Of a stretch of DNA of 64,000 nucleotides, positions 16,960-25,562 are shown piece by piece. The position numbers were made by a program, and so were the translations under genes. The first letter of the stretch is position 1; the number at the start of each line of letters is the position of its first letter. The stretch is from Cyclobacteriaceae bacterium. GTDB taxonomy: Bacteria; Bacteroidota; Bacteroidia; Cytophagales; Cyclobacteriaceae. The notes under the pieces are model-generated. The model was given only the letters and a program-made list of their open reading frames with translations, made no database searches and was not told the DNA's origin. Location of the stretch: positions 25,985-89,984 of the forward strand of contig JAEUUE010000123.1 of assembly GCA_016787605.1 (NCBI GenBank). The letters run 5' to 3'.

Positions 16960-17334
16960 CTAAATGGTTGTTTGCTGAAGCATCTCTAGCGAAACTACCC
17001 TGCTGTTCTGGACATATTTGTCCAAATCATCAAGTTTGAAAAGCAGCTGCTTCTTTGTTGGCTTGAAAAATGGAATCTTTTTCAAGCTCGTGAGTTTGTA
17101 CAATTTGGACTTGCTGATTTGCAAGTATTGAGCTGCCATATCCGAAGATATGGGTGCCCCATTGCTGGGATGCGGAGCCGGTACCTGGTACCGACTTTGC
17201 TCCGTTGTACTTACTTTTTGACCCCTTTCGTTGTTGCTTGCAGTCTGGGCGGGTGGTTGTGCCCCTTCGGAGGGCAACCCAGTCTGGGCCTTGTGTCGAG
17301 TTTTAGGGGACGATTCCCCTTGTCTCGTAAACAT
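16960..17334 (-). CDS. Excisionase-like helix-turn-helix protein
   Basis: 124 aa. The C-terminal half (about 65-112) is a MerR/excisionase-type winged helix: ISSDMAAQYLQISKSKLYKL, then the wing IPFFKPTKKQLLFKLDDLDKYV. The N-terminal 60 residues are low-complexity and probably disordered (Pro, Gln, Ser rich). Position between the integrase and the DUF3987 gene, all on the minus strand, fits a recombination directionality factor or a small regulator of the island. Confidence 0.8.
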   Translation of the reverse strand: MFTRQGESSPKTRHKAQTGLPSEGAQPPAQTASNNERGQKVSTTEQSRYQVPAPHPSNGAPISSDMAAQYLQISKSKLYKLTSLKKIPFFKPTKKQLLFKLDDLDKYVQNSRVVSLEMLQQTTI

Positions 17335-17395
17335 AAAAATACTGCCAAGCCTTCTGCTCGGCGCACAAATGTAACTCCTATTTATTTGATTTGGT

Positions 17396-18742
17396 TCACG
17401 CTACCTCAAGAAAATATTTCGTCACTATTGGTTCATTTGCCAATGGTTGCTTTTGATCACTTTTGGCTTCCTGACTATCGTAATCCTTTATTCTTGCGAG
17501 CAATTTGGTGTCAACTGCGGCGATCCGTGTGGAATCGAACCTCCGAAGGTATGCCGATGTTGTTCTGGTACTTGCATGACCAAGCATTTCGCTAATGAAT
17601 TCTATTGATACATCATTCCATTTCAGCATTGACGCATAAGTGTGTCTGGCCCAATAAGTTGTAACTTTTGGAAGCCCAATTCTACTGCAAATACGCTTCA
17701 GAGCCTTATTTGTCCTTTTAATCACATCTGCAATCCTTTTATCGATTTCAACAGGGGTCATCCCTGTACGAAGTATATTAAGAAGATAGTCTTCTGGAAG
17801 TATTCCTGTGGTTAACTCCGTCAAAACCAGGCGTAACTCGTTCGAGACAGGGACAACCAGCAATTCCTCATTGGTTTGAGTATTTCTGGTCTTGTGTCGG
17901 ATGTAGGTTATCAAACCATTATGGACATTACTGACCTTAAGCATTGATATGTCTCTGAAATTCATCCCGTGGCAATACAAGGAGAAAATCCACAAGTTTT
18001 TCGCCTTCTTTTCGGCTTCGGACCTTACTTCAGCATTTAGCAAACGCCTCAATTGATCAAGATTAAGTGCCTCACCTTTATGGCCAGATGCCATTCTTAT
18101 CGAATAGGTACCCCTTTCATTTTTCCTCTTCGAAAACGGGTAAAACTCTGCTAAGGACTTATCCTCCTGAGCGGCGATATTCCATATAACCTTGAGAGAT
18201 CGCATGTATATGGCCACAGTATTCTTATTTACGTGTCGGACATCCAATAGCCAATTCTCAAACTTTTGCAGGACTGGAACGGTCAAATCATGAACTTCAA
18301 TGTCCTTCTTGAGGAAAGAAGCAAGAGCGACTTTGGCACATTTATAGGTCCTAGCCGTACCAATCCTCCCCTGGCTCTCAAGATCTTGTAAGTATTTGTC
18401 GAAAAGGCCCAAAAAAGTGCTTCGGTTCTTTTTACCAAACTCTCTTTTGAACCGTTCCCAGCTGAATGGGACCTTACCGTTGCTAGTACAACGGTTAGCT
18501 GCTTCCCTTGCCATAACCTCGGTGGCTCTGATCACATCTCGAATCTTTCTGAGGTCCCTGGAAATACCGGGGTCGGTTTGAATCTTTTCCCAATCGGCTT
18601 CGCTAAGCATCAATTTATGACCTTCGAATTTGACAGGCACATACTTGGAAAGTGTCTGCCATGCAATCCTCACCTTTATGGCCCTTCTACCGCTCTTGTC
18701 GGGATAATACCTCCATTGAACAATGGAAACTGTAACTGACAT
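17396..18742 (-). CDS. Tyrosine recombinase (island integrase)
   Basis: 448 aa, a phage-type tyrosine integrase of the Bacteroidota form (N-terminal arm-binding and SAM-like core-binding domains, then a catalytic domain). Catalytic residues visible: R263 in HGMNFRDI, a Lys in YIRHKT (about 284), R366 in TYWARHTYAS, H389 in MLGHAS and the nucleophile Y398 in TTSAYLRRF. The gene ends the island: its start lies about 135 bp from the tRNA-Asn fragment at 18877-18923, the expected place for an integrase using a tRNA 3' end as attachment site. A TACATTTG promoter box precedes it. Confidence 0.95.
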   Translation of the reverse strand: MSVTVSIVQWRYYPDKSGRRAIKVRIAWQTLSKYVPVKFEGHKLMLSEADWEKIQTDPGISRDLRKIRDVIRATEVMAREAANRCTSNGKVPFSWERFKREFGKKNRSTFLGLFDKYLQDLESQGRIGTARTYKCAKVALASFLKKDIEVHDLTVPVLQKFENWLLDVRHVNKNTVAIYMRSLKVIWNIAAQEDKSLAEFYPFSKRKNERGTYSIRMASGHKGEALNLDQLRRLLNAEVRSEAEKKAKNLWIFSLYCHGMNFRDISMLKVSNVHNGLITYIRHKTRNTQTNEELLVVPVSNELRLVLTELTTGILPEDYLLNILRTGMTPVEIDKRIADVIKRTNKALKRICSRIGLPKVTTYWARHTYASMLKWNDVSIEFISEMLGHASTRTTSAYLRRFDSTRIAAVDTKLLARIKDYDSQEAKSDQKQPLANEPIVTKYFLEVA

Positions 18743-18765
18743 TTTTTTAAAGTGTTTTTAAAGTA

Positions 18766-18773
18766 CAAATGTA
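18766..18773 (-). promoter_or_regulatory. Predicted -7 box of the integrase promoter
   Basis: On the minus strand TACATTTG matches the Bacteroidota housekeeping -7 consensus TAnnTTTG exactly, 23 bp upstream of the integrase ATG. A TTG element about 21 bp further upstream fits the -33 box. This would give a 5' leader of roughly 15-20 nt. Confidence 0.6.
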
Positions 18774-18876
18774 TAAGGAGAAGAAATTGTCAACCAACAA
18801 AAGGCGCTGTAATATTTTGTAAATCAGGTAGATGCAACAAAAAGAAACTAGATGAAAATATCTGCAAATGAAATTT

Positions 18877-18923
18877 TCTGACTGTTAATCAGAGGGTCGT
18901 TGGTTCAAGTCCAACAGGAGGAG
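18877..18923 (+). other. Island attachment site: 3' half of a tRNA-Asn(GUU) gene
   Basis: The sequence reads as a tRNA-Asn from the 5' strand of the anticodon stem to the discriminator: stem TCTGA, loop CTGTTAA (anticodon GTT at 18884-18886), stem TCAGA, variable GGGTC, T-arm GTTGG-TTCAAGT-CCAAC, acceptor AGGAGGA, G. The D-arm and 5' acceptor strand are absent: the preceding bases are unrelated AT-rich island DNA. This is the attachment-site repeat left by integration into a tRNA gene; the intact tRNA gene should lie at the other island end, beyond position 1. Confidence 0.88.
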
Positions 18924-18958
18924 CTTAAAATACCCAGGCTGTTTCAATGTTCTGAAAC

Positions 18959-19015
18959 TGGTTCAAGCCTGCCCCGACGGAGGTCTCCGTAGTCGGGGTC
19001 CAACAGGAGGAGCCA
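18959..19015 (+). repeat. Second tRNA-like T-arm/acceptor remnant split by a hairpin insert
   Basis: TGGTTCAAG (18959-18967) and TCCAACAGGAGGAGCCA (18999-19015) repeat the T-arm and acceptor end of the tRNA-Asn fragment 50-90 bp upstream, this time including CCA. Between them, exactly inside the T-loop, sits a 31 bp GC-rich segment (18968-18998) with CCCCGAC/GTCGGGG ends and an ACGGAG-GT-CTCCGT centre, so it can fold into a hairpin. It is a degenerate copy, not a functional tRNA. Confidence 0.65.
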
Positions 19016-19024
19016 CAATAGACA

Positions 19025-19050
19025 AGCCACCGGAGTCGGCGGCTTTTTTA
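19025..19050 (+). terminator. Probable intrinsic terminator behind the tRNA remnants
   Basis: AGCC-a-CCG / gagt / CGG-c-GGCT stem (one A-C mismatch, 19025-19044) followed by a run of six or seven T. It probably served the original tRNA-Asn transcript. Confidence 0.6.
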
Positions 19051-19275
19051 TTGATCTTCGATTTAAAGTCATTTGATTTTGAGTGCTTCGTTGGGTCCGG
19101 ATGCCCGCCAGTCCGATTACCGCCTTGCTCTATCACCTATCCAGCCCAAGTCAGAGCCGGCAGGAATGTCTGGACCAACAGGATCGTTGTCCTTTAGGCG
19201 ATAATCAGTCAGGGAAACCGTCAAGAAAGTGGCGCCCTTTTGGAATGCCGGAGCCTGGGTTTCAGGAAGAACCAC

Positions 19276-19668
19276 TTATTGCCTGCTGTAGCTGGTCGTG
19301 ACTGTACAGCCACTTCCGATGTGGGTAAAGACTGTCGACAAGGTGGTTGCATTCAGCGTGTAGGTACCGGTTGTAGGCGGACCTCCGGTAAGGGTCATGG
19401 TCAAATTGTTTCCACTGGTAGAGTAGGTGCCACCAATGCTGGTGCCCCCATATGAAAAGGTAAACGTAGTGGCCGTGAAGGACAAGATATAGCAGTCGGT
19501 GCAGGGATAGGTGCCATTGTCACCAGGGTCCGTACAATTGGTTGTGGTTTCGGAGACCAACTTCCATGACCCAATAAGAGACGGCGCAGGGTCCTCTTTC
19601 TTGCTGCAGCCAAGGATTACTGCAACACAAACCAGGACCACGACAGACAGTTTGGCAAACTTTATCAT
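19276..19668 (-). CDS. Lipocalin-like lipoprotein
   Basis: 130 aa. Signal peptide with lipobox VILGC (Cys21) followed by SKKEDPAP, the usual Bacteroidota lipoprotein start. The mature part begins LIGSWKLVSE, the hallmark of lipocalin-like (Lipocalin_4/DUF4923-type) domains, then strands rich in Thr/Ser/Gly. Role unknown, probably in the cell envelope. It is the first chromosomal gene beyond the island; the bases 19051-19275 before it show no feature. Confidence 0.72.
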   Translation of the reverse strand: MIKFAKLSVVVLVCVAVILGCSKKEDPAPSLIGSWKLVSETTTNCTDPGDNGTYPCTDCYILSFTATTFTFSYGGTSIGGTYSTSGNNLTMTLTGGPPTTGTYTLNATTLSTVFTHIGSGCTVTTSYSRQ

Positions 19669-19977
19669 AAAGGATGAATTTTGGCCTAAAGTTTACCGTC
19701 CCGGCTCTGGACCACAATGACCGTGGTCATCGAGGCGAAGCACTCCAGGTTACTTCCACTTGTATTACCTCTCCAGACATGTCAGGCAGGCACTCACCGT
19801 GCACAACTACTGAATCTCTTGCGCTACTCTGTGGGTTATTATTTGCATTTATCGCAACTAAGTCGAAATGCAGTGAATGCTGATGGGGTCCGCAGCCTGC
19901 TCCTCAAAACCAATAGGTTGCTCAGGGTGAAAGGTCTACATTCCAAAAAACTAATCCCTAACCCTAACCCCCAACTC

Positions 19978-20739
19978 ATGAGGAACATTTCAGTATTGCT
20001 GCTATTAGCAGCAAGTGCATCTGCCTTTGCCCAAAAGGCCGACATCGTAACGGTAAGTACCGTGAAACCCAAGAACGGACAACGGATGGCCTGGGAAGCC
20101 GCCTACAAAACACACATTGCCAAATTTCATGGCACTACGGACAAGACCAATGTGTATGAAATCATGAGTGGACCCTCCACAGGCTATTACCACCTGGTGG
20201 GGCCCGCGGGAACGTTCGCTGACTTTGATACCCAACGAAGCGACGAGACCGCACATAACCTCGATCTCGACAAAACCTTCTTTCCTATGCTGGGTGATTC
20301 GTACGAGGGTGTCTACCAGACCATCGACAGTTGCGGCATACGCCCCGGAACGCCAGCCGACGCCTTTGTCGTTTCCGTCAGGCATTTGAAGGAAGGTCTC
20401 AATATGCAGGACTATCGCCGTGAATTGGCACGAGCGTCCAAAATCAGGACTGCTCAAAAGTCAGCGTTTTGGACAAACTTCTCCACCAGCTACTATGAAC
20501 AACAGTGGGATGGCTCCGACCAGGTGACCATTACGGTACGCGCCCTTAAAGATGGCTTTAAGTCACTGGCCAATGGCTTCTACCCTGCAGAGCCGACAGC
20601 CACACCTTCCTTCCGCGACGATTATGTGCGACTCTATGGCCATGCTGCCTGGGATGCGCGCGTGAAATTGATGGATGAGGCGGTGGTCAAGACCACGCAA
20701 TACATTATGAAGCTGAGGAGAGACCTCAGTTCGAAATAA
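19978..20739 (+). CDS. Secreted protein of unknown function
   Basis: 253 aa from ATG 19978, which starts a clear signal peptide (MRNISVLLLLAASASAFAQ); an earlier in-frame start at 19717 would bury it and is rejected. The mature part has no domain I recognise. It contains two similar halves (KPKNGQRMAWEAAYKTH.. and VRHLKEGLNMQDYRRELA..), possibly a dimeric ferredoxin-like (ABM-type) fold; this is a guess. An intrinsic terminator follows. A fragment of a second copy lies at 26480-26527. Confidence 0.65.
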   Translation: MRNISVLLLLAASASAFAQKADIVTVSTVKPKNGQRMAWEAAYKTHIAKFHGTTDKTNVYEIMSGPSTGYYHLVGPAGTFADFDTQRSDETAHNLDLDKTFFPMLGDSYEGVYQTIDSCGIRPGTPADAFVVSVRHLKEGLNMQDYRRELARASKIRTAQKSAFWTNFSTSYYEQQWDGSDQVTITVRALKDGFKSLANGFYPAEPTATPSFRDDYVRLYGHAAWDARVKLMDEAVVKTTQYIMKLRRDLSSK

Positions 20740-20758
20740 GCAGGGACCAACTCATGTG

Positions 20759-20790
20759 AAGGCCATCCGTAGGGGTGGCCTTTTCTTTTT
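20759..20790 (+). terminator. Intrinsic terminator of the secreted-protein gene
   Basis: AAGGCCATCC-gtag-GGGTGGCCTT stem with one bulge/GU position, followed by TTCTTTTT, 20 nt after the stop. The same hairpin recurs at 26547-26574 behind the pseudogene fragment. Confidence 0.85.
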
Positions 20791-20856
20791 CCCGCTCATC
20801 GCGGGGCGCTTTGAGGCCTTGCCAAATGCTAACCAAAGGGATAGGTGCACTCGCCG

Positions 20857-22392
20857 TTACCGGAGAACCGTGATTTCCACCCTCCTGTTCATGGCACGCT
20901 CAGCATCATTCTGGTTACCGTTCAGCGGCTCGGTCATGCCCCTGCCTTCGCTACGGATGCGACTCCCGGGTATGCCCCGTTTGATGAGATACTGACGCAC
21001 CACATTGGCTCGCTTTTGCGATAGACGAAGGTTGAACGACCCTGAGCCGATATTGTCCGTATGGCCCGTAATCTGAACACGCCATTGTTCATTCACCACC
21101 AGCTCAGACGCGAGCTCATCCAGAAATTTCTCGGTCGCATCGTCAAGGTCAGACGAATTGAAATCAAACGAGAAATGCAGTGTCACCTTTTCTATCAACA
21201 CAGGCTCCTGGTACAGGCGGCCGGCGCTGGCATCGGGGTAGCTTGAAAGCGGAGGCTGCTTTTCGACGACCACGGGTTCAATGATCGCAGCGGTGTCTCT
21301 CGTCATGTCCTTTGTATTCTGTGCCACCATCGGCTTTAATGCGTTCCGCTTCGCAATAACAGCCTTCTTTTCGTCCGCAGCCTTTTTCCGGCGCGCTGCC
21401 TGCTTTTGTACGCGGGTCAACACCAGCTTACGAATGGCTACACCTACTTCTAGTGCACCCATATTGCCGGCATTGGTACCCAAAACCGGAAAATCGTAGG
21501 ATATCCCCACAGAGAAATTCTCGCGATGCAACTGAATGCCCAGAATGCCCGACCGACCCACGGCATATTTCGCCAATAGCTCCAGGCGGTCAGACATACC
21601 TCGTGCGGTGATATTAAATTCCTTTTGTATCCTCACGCCGGTGTTTATAAAGGTGTTGGAAGCACTGAACGTCACGAGTGCCTCGGGTAAGATATTAATC
21701 CCGCTACGTGAATACGCCTGGAATCCCCCTTCAGCGACAAAGGTCGACGACAGGCGACCACCGGTGTTCAAAAACGAATCTTCCGGACGATTGAAATCAA
21801 ACAGGGAGATACCTAAATGATGAAGCCTTCTCCCCTTCCTGTCCGTTTGTTCCCAAAAGACACCCGTGCTGAAGGTCGTGAATGCATTCCGATACCCGTA
21901 GAATTCCTCCCCGCTGGCGATGGTCGCATCAAACCCTCTATCGGGAACATATTGCGAACCGGTATAATATCCTGCGTAGCTTATCTCTCGTGAAGCAACA
22001 AGAACTTTCATACCCATCGACAACGATTGCGTGCGGCTCAACCGAAGATGCACCGCATAACTCAACGCTGCCTCCTGCATATGAAATATTCCACCCGAAC
22101 GATCGTCGTGAACTGAAATGCCAAGCCCAGCCCACGGTCGCCCGGTGCTGGCATTCAGCAAGGGATAGGATAGCTCCAAGAAATTGCTGCGGATGCTAAA
22201 ATCACCCCCTGTCTTTTGGTCACGGAACACCAAGGATGCCTCTGCGTAGCGCGTCCCGCCAACGGCTGCCGGGTTGACACGTTGCTCGGTGAAGTTGTAC
22301 TGCGAGTACATAAAATACTGGGCATGGGAAAAGGTCAGACAGCTGACGTTGATCAGCAAAACCCCCACGCTGATTCTGAGAACCTCATTCAT
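20857..22392 (-). CDS. PorP/SprF-like protein fused to an OmpA C-terminal domain
   Basis: 511 aa. Signal peptide ends near SHAQ. Residues about 25-330 are a PorP/SprF-type outer-membrane beta-barrel (MYSQYNFTEQRVNPAAVGG is the family's opening motif), linked to type IX secretion and surface attachment of its substrates. A Lys/Ala/Arg-rich linker (about 330-395) leads to an OmpA-like peptidoglycan-binding domain with HTDNIGSGSFNLRLSQKRA at 444-462. The gene starts 1 nt after the stop of the T9SS-type surface protein, which it may anchor or translocate. It is the last gene of a four-gene operon headed by an ECF sigma factor. Confidence 0.88.
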   Translation of the reverse strand: MNEVLRISVGVLLINVSCLTFSHAQYFMYSQYNFTEQRVNPAAVGGTRYAEASLVFRDQKTGGDFSIRSNFLELSYPLLNASTGRPWAGLGISVHDDRSGGIFHMQEAALSYAVHLRLSRTQSLSMGMKVLVASREISYAGYYTGSQYVPDRGFDATIASGEEFYGYRNAFTTFSTGVFWEQTDRKGRRLHHLGISLFDFNRPEDSFLNTGGRLSSTFVAEGGFQAYSRSGINILPEALVTFSASNTFINTGVRIQKEFNITARGMSDRLELLAKYAVGRSGILGIQLHRENFSVGISYDFPVLGTNAGNMGALEVGVAIRKLVLTRVQKQAARRKKAADEKKAVIAKRNALKPMVAQNTKDMTRDTAAIIEPVVVEKQPPLSSYPDASAGRLYQEPVLIEKVTLHFSFDFNSSDLDDATEKFLDELASELVVNEQWRVQITGHTDNIGSGSFNLRLSQKRANVVRQYLIKRGIPGSRIRSEGRGMTEPLNGNQNDAERAMNRRVEITVLR

Positions 22393-22393
22393 C

Positions 22394-24817
22394 TTAATGG
22401 ACCAGCAACACCGAACCCATAGTTACGCCATTGAAAAGAAGCGGGTCTCCATTGGGCGTTCTGCCTTCCACTTTCCAATAGTACACCCCACTGGGCTGAA
22501 GCAATCCCCGGGTCACGCCATTCCATCCTGTAGTGCGCAACTGGTCTAAATCGAAAGTCTCATAAACGGTTGCTCCTTCCCGATTGTAGATACGGAATGA
22601 GAACCCGATGGCATCGGTAATGCCGTACACCAGGAGGTTGTCATTGCTGCCGTCGCCGTTGGGTGTAAATAAATTAGGCACAACCGCTGCCTCATCCACC
22701 CAAACCTCTATTGCGCCCGTTATCGTGCAACCGGCAGAGTCTGTAGCCGTAACGACATAATTGATATTCCGGCGCGGCGTGGCAATGGGATTGGCAATCT
22801 CAGCATTACTCAATCCCTCAGAAGGTGCCCAGCGAAAATGTGTCGCCGAACTGATAGCCTCAAGCGAAACAGAATTACCTACCTTGATCCTGAAGGCGTC
22901 ACCATTCAATGCCAGCGTAGGCGTGCTTATCCTGATATCAAAGACATGCTGGTACGTGCATCCGCCGGGAGCCACTGCATTAACAACAAGTGTCGACTCC
23001 TCATCGACTGTCCAACGGATGGAACCTTGATTTACGATGGCCGGTAAGGTATCCCATCTATTGCTTTCCCAGCCTGGATCGATACTCAAGTTCACTGTCT
23101 GATCGAGGCAGGTGTAGACTATCTCCCGTTTGGAAGATGGTCCATCGACGGCCTGTATGGTCCAGATTTTGTTCTTTGAGCAGTCTCCCTGCTGCGGAAC
23201 GAAAGCAAAAATTGTATCATTTTCAGAAGCCGTGAACGTGTAGGTCGAATCCATTGCGAGGAACCCCCGTGATGATGAGAACCAGTAAGCCTTGGAGGAA
23301 GCCTGCATAGTAAGAAGGCTGTTACGGCATGCCGTTAGCTCTTCGTGTACCAAATCAAAGCATGGGAGCACACCACCGGTACAGAGTCCGCCCTGGCCAG
23401 ATCGATAGCTGCCGCTATAGGCGTTGTCAACGGTCTGAATCAAGTAGAAGTAGCGATCATCGGTCAAGCCCCTGACCATCTTCGACTGCCGCATACCCGC
23501 ATTGCCGTGCGTCACGCTCATTCGTTGACCTGTGCCAAGGTCAAAGTCGGCGGTCACCAGCGTCCCCTCTGCCGTCCCCAGCCAGACGTCGTATGTCAAA
23601 GAGGCCTTTTTCGTGTGGTCATCCGTTGATGCCTCCCAGAAGAGGAACGTCCTGTTGTACGTGGAGATGGCGAAGGCCATGGATGGCTTTAACGGGTGCG
23701 CATTTTTCACGGGTGCCTCGTTGATCAGGATCGTCATCCAGGTCCGGTTGGCTGAATCCATAACCTGAAGCACATCGAGATCGCCATCGAAGTCAGCGTC
23801 ACCGGCGCACTGCAACAACAGGCCTGCTGTGGCCAACGGGATATGAACGGTATCGAAGGTTTCAACATAGCCAATGTGCCTTCCCATGGAATCGGTACCG
23901 CTCACCAATTTATCCGGTACCCCATCGCTGTTCATGTCCCCCGTGAATAGGCTTGCCCTCAGGGGCGCCGGAGAAGACCGCAATGGCCGAAAGCCCACAC
24001 CATCATTTCTCCATTCCGAAAGAAGATCTTTGCCTTCTGATGAAGTACCCGCAGCAAGAAGATCCACCCTGCCGTCTGCATTACGATCAATGGCGGAAAG
24101 TCGTCCAGCCAGTGGGCTCTCTATAGCCTTTGCTCTAAAGCGAAATTTGCCCTCCTGAACAAACTGAAGCATGACCGGCACCGTGTTGCTATTTCCGCTT
24201 ACGACGAAGTCAGGAAGACCATCGCCATCGAGATCTCCAATAACCAAATCACGGATCTGCATCTGGAGTGAATCATAGACGAGCAACAGGCGGTCGCGTT
24301 GGTTCGCATAAACCCTGATATTGCCCAAGGTATCCGCAGCTCCGGCCGTCAGGAGATCCATGAAACCATCCCCATCAAAATCAACCATCCGAAACTGCCC
24401 GGCATGCTCCACTATCAGCGCACCGCGCTGGAAGGTAAAGTCACCCTTGTTTTCAAACACATAAAGTGCCCAGGCAGATTGCAGGGTTTTCCCTGAAATC
24501 AGAATGTCCATCCGGTTATCCCTATTCCAGTCAGCCAGCTGAACGGTCCCTGATTCAAAACCCGTAGCCAAAGAACTTCGCTCGGTAAGTGAGGAAGGCG
24601 TATTTTGATAGGCATGGATATACAACTCACCCGCAAGGGTTCTTCCGACAAGAACAATATCCAGCAAGGTATCCTGGTCAAGTCTTACCCAATGGACTTC
24701 CGGGGAGGTCAAGGGTGTAGAGAGACTCTCGGTCCAGACACGCGAGAAGTGCTGACCGACTCCTGGCAAAGCCACGCATGTAAGCAAAAAGGCGCAGACG
24801 ATCCTGGATCTCATCAC
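22394..24817 (-). CDS. Large secreted FG-GAP protein with T9SS type B C-terminal domain
   Basis: 807 aa. Signal peptide (cleavage near PGVGQ). Residues about 40-370 hold FG-GAP/VCBS-like repeats with DxDxDG calcium-type loops (DFDGDGF, DLDGDGLP, DRNADGR, DMNSDGV, DADFDGD). A middle region of Ig/PKD-like modules follows. The last 94 residues (714-807) open with PNLFTPNGDGSNDN and end GVTMGSVLLVH, the gliding-motility-associated (CHU_C, type B) sorting domain of type IX secretion substrates. It is therefore exported to the cell surface. Neighbours, a PorP/SprF-OmpA protein at 1 nt and a TonB-domain protein upstream, fit a dedicated secretion/anchoring pair. Confidence 0.85.
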   Translation of the reverse strand: MMRSRIVCAFLLTCVALPGVGQHFSRVWTESLSTPLTSPEVHWVRLDQDTLLDIVLVGRTLAGELYIHAYQNTPSSLTERSSLATGFESGTVQLADWNRDNRMDILISGKTLQSAWALYVFENKGDFTFQRGALIVEHAGQFRMVDFDGDGFMDLLTAGAADTLGNIRVYANQRDRLLLVYDSLQMQIRDLVIGDLDGDGLPDFVVSGNSNTVPVMLQFVQEGKFRFRAKAIESPLAGRLSAIDRNADGRVDLLAAGTSSEGKDLLSEWRNDGVGFRPLRSSPAPLRASLFTGDMNSDGVPDKLVSGTDSMGRHIGYVETFDTVHIPLATAGLLLQCAGDADFDGDLDVLQVMDSANRTWMTILINEAPVKNAHPLKPSMAFAISTYNRTFLFWEASTDDHTKKASLTYDVWLGTAEGTLVTADFDLGTGQRMSVTHGNAGMRQSKMVRGLTDDRYFYLIQTVDNAYSGSYRSGQGGLCTGGVLPCFDLVHEELTACRNSLLTMQASSKAYWFSSSRGFLAMDSTYTFTASENDTIFAFVPQQGDCSKNKIWTIQAVDGPSSKREIVYTCLDQTVNLSIDPGWESNRWDTLPAIVNQGSIRWTVDEESTLVVNAVAPGGCTYQHVFDIRISTPTLALNGDAFRIKVGNSVSLEAISSATHFRWAPSEGLSNAEIANPIATPRRNINYVVTATDSAGCTITGAIEVWVDEAAVVPNLFTPNGDGSNDNLLVYGITDAIGFSFRIYNREGATVYETFDLDQLRTTGWNGVTRGLLQPSGVYYWKVEGRTPNGDPLLFNGVTMGSVLLVH

Positions 24818-24827
24818 CGCAGTGTTC

Positions 24828-25562
24828 TTATTCCTGTTTGTCAGGAGTACCCTTAGTCAGCCGGAACGTCAGCGGAAGCGAAATTCTTGTCGGCACTGGC
24901 ATGCCATTCCTCGTGGCTGGCTTCCATGCTGGCATGTGCTCTATTAGCCGAACGGCCTCCTTGTCGAACAAAGGGCCAAGCGAAGCGTTGATGTGTATAT
25001 TGATTATTTTGCCCTGGCGATCAATGACAAACGAAACGGTTTGGGTTCCCTGGATAGAATCCGGAATAGCCTCAACCGGGTAACGGAGTTCGGCGTTAAA
25101 ATAATCGTAGAGATGCGGGTACCCTTCGACAGGCTCCGCTTCGGTGACGGGATATGCCGCCTCCGGCAGTTGTTCCTGGCCTTCTGACTCTTCTTGCATA
25201 GCAACCTGGGTGGGCTGCGGATGCGCAGGGGTAGCCATCGCCGCTTTCGTTGCCGTAGTCAATTGCTTAACCGGCTCCTCAGTCACCAGTTGCTCGATCG
25301 TTGCCGAGTCGGTGACCGTGACTACGGCAGGCTCGGGGCTGGTGGTACTTGGAGAAGGCGCTGTTGCATCAGGAAGCAACGAGTAGACTCCTGCGGACAC
25401 GATGGCAGCGCCCACGAGCACGTTAAGCCCCAGTTTCCAAAAATGGATCATCGACATCTGTGTCTGATACTTCAGCGCCACAGAATTAAAATCCATATAG
25501 CGGCGTATCTCATTATCGGTTGCCACCGGTCGTGTTTTCAGAATGTTGATTTTGTGTTTCAT
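24828..25562 (-). CDS. Membrane protein with TonB C-terminal domain, sigma-linked
   Basis: 244 aa. A cytoplasmic segment of about 45 residues, one membrane segment (LGLNVLVGAAIVSAGVYSLL, about 46-65), a Pro/Ser/Thr/Glu-rich periplasmic spacer, and a TonB-like domain at about 155-238 (RYPVEAIPDSIQGTQTVSFV and IEHMPAWKPATRNGMPVP). It overlaps the start of the ECF sigma gene's stop by 4 nt (ATGA). The topology, N-terminus inside and one membrane pass, together with coupling to a sigma gene, suggests an anti-sigma role in addition to or instead of energising a TonB receptor. That is inference; no canonical anti-sigma zinc motif is present. Confidence 0.78.
   Translation of the reverse strand: MKHKINILKTRPVATDNEIRRYMDFNSVALKYQTQMSMIHFWKLGLNVLVGAAIVSAGVYSLLPDATAPSPSTTSPEPAVVTVTDSATIEQLVTEEPVKQLTTATKAAMATPAHPQPTQVAMQEESEGQEQLPEAAYPVTEAEPVEGYPHLYDYFNAELRYPVEAIPDSIQGTQTVSFVIDRQGKIINIHINASLGPLFDKEAVRLIEHMPAWKPATRNGMPVPTRISLPLTFRLTKGTPDKQE

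Noticed and set aside
18877-19015. Functional tRNA-Asn gene
   Set aside because: The D-arm and 5' acceptor strand are missing in the first copy, and the second is interrupted by a hairpin.
19960-19975. CCCTAACCCTAACCC telomere-like run
   Set aside because: Only two and a half units in a leader; chance sequence.
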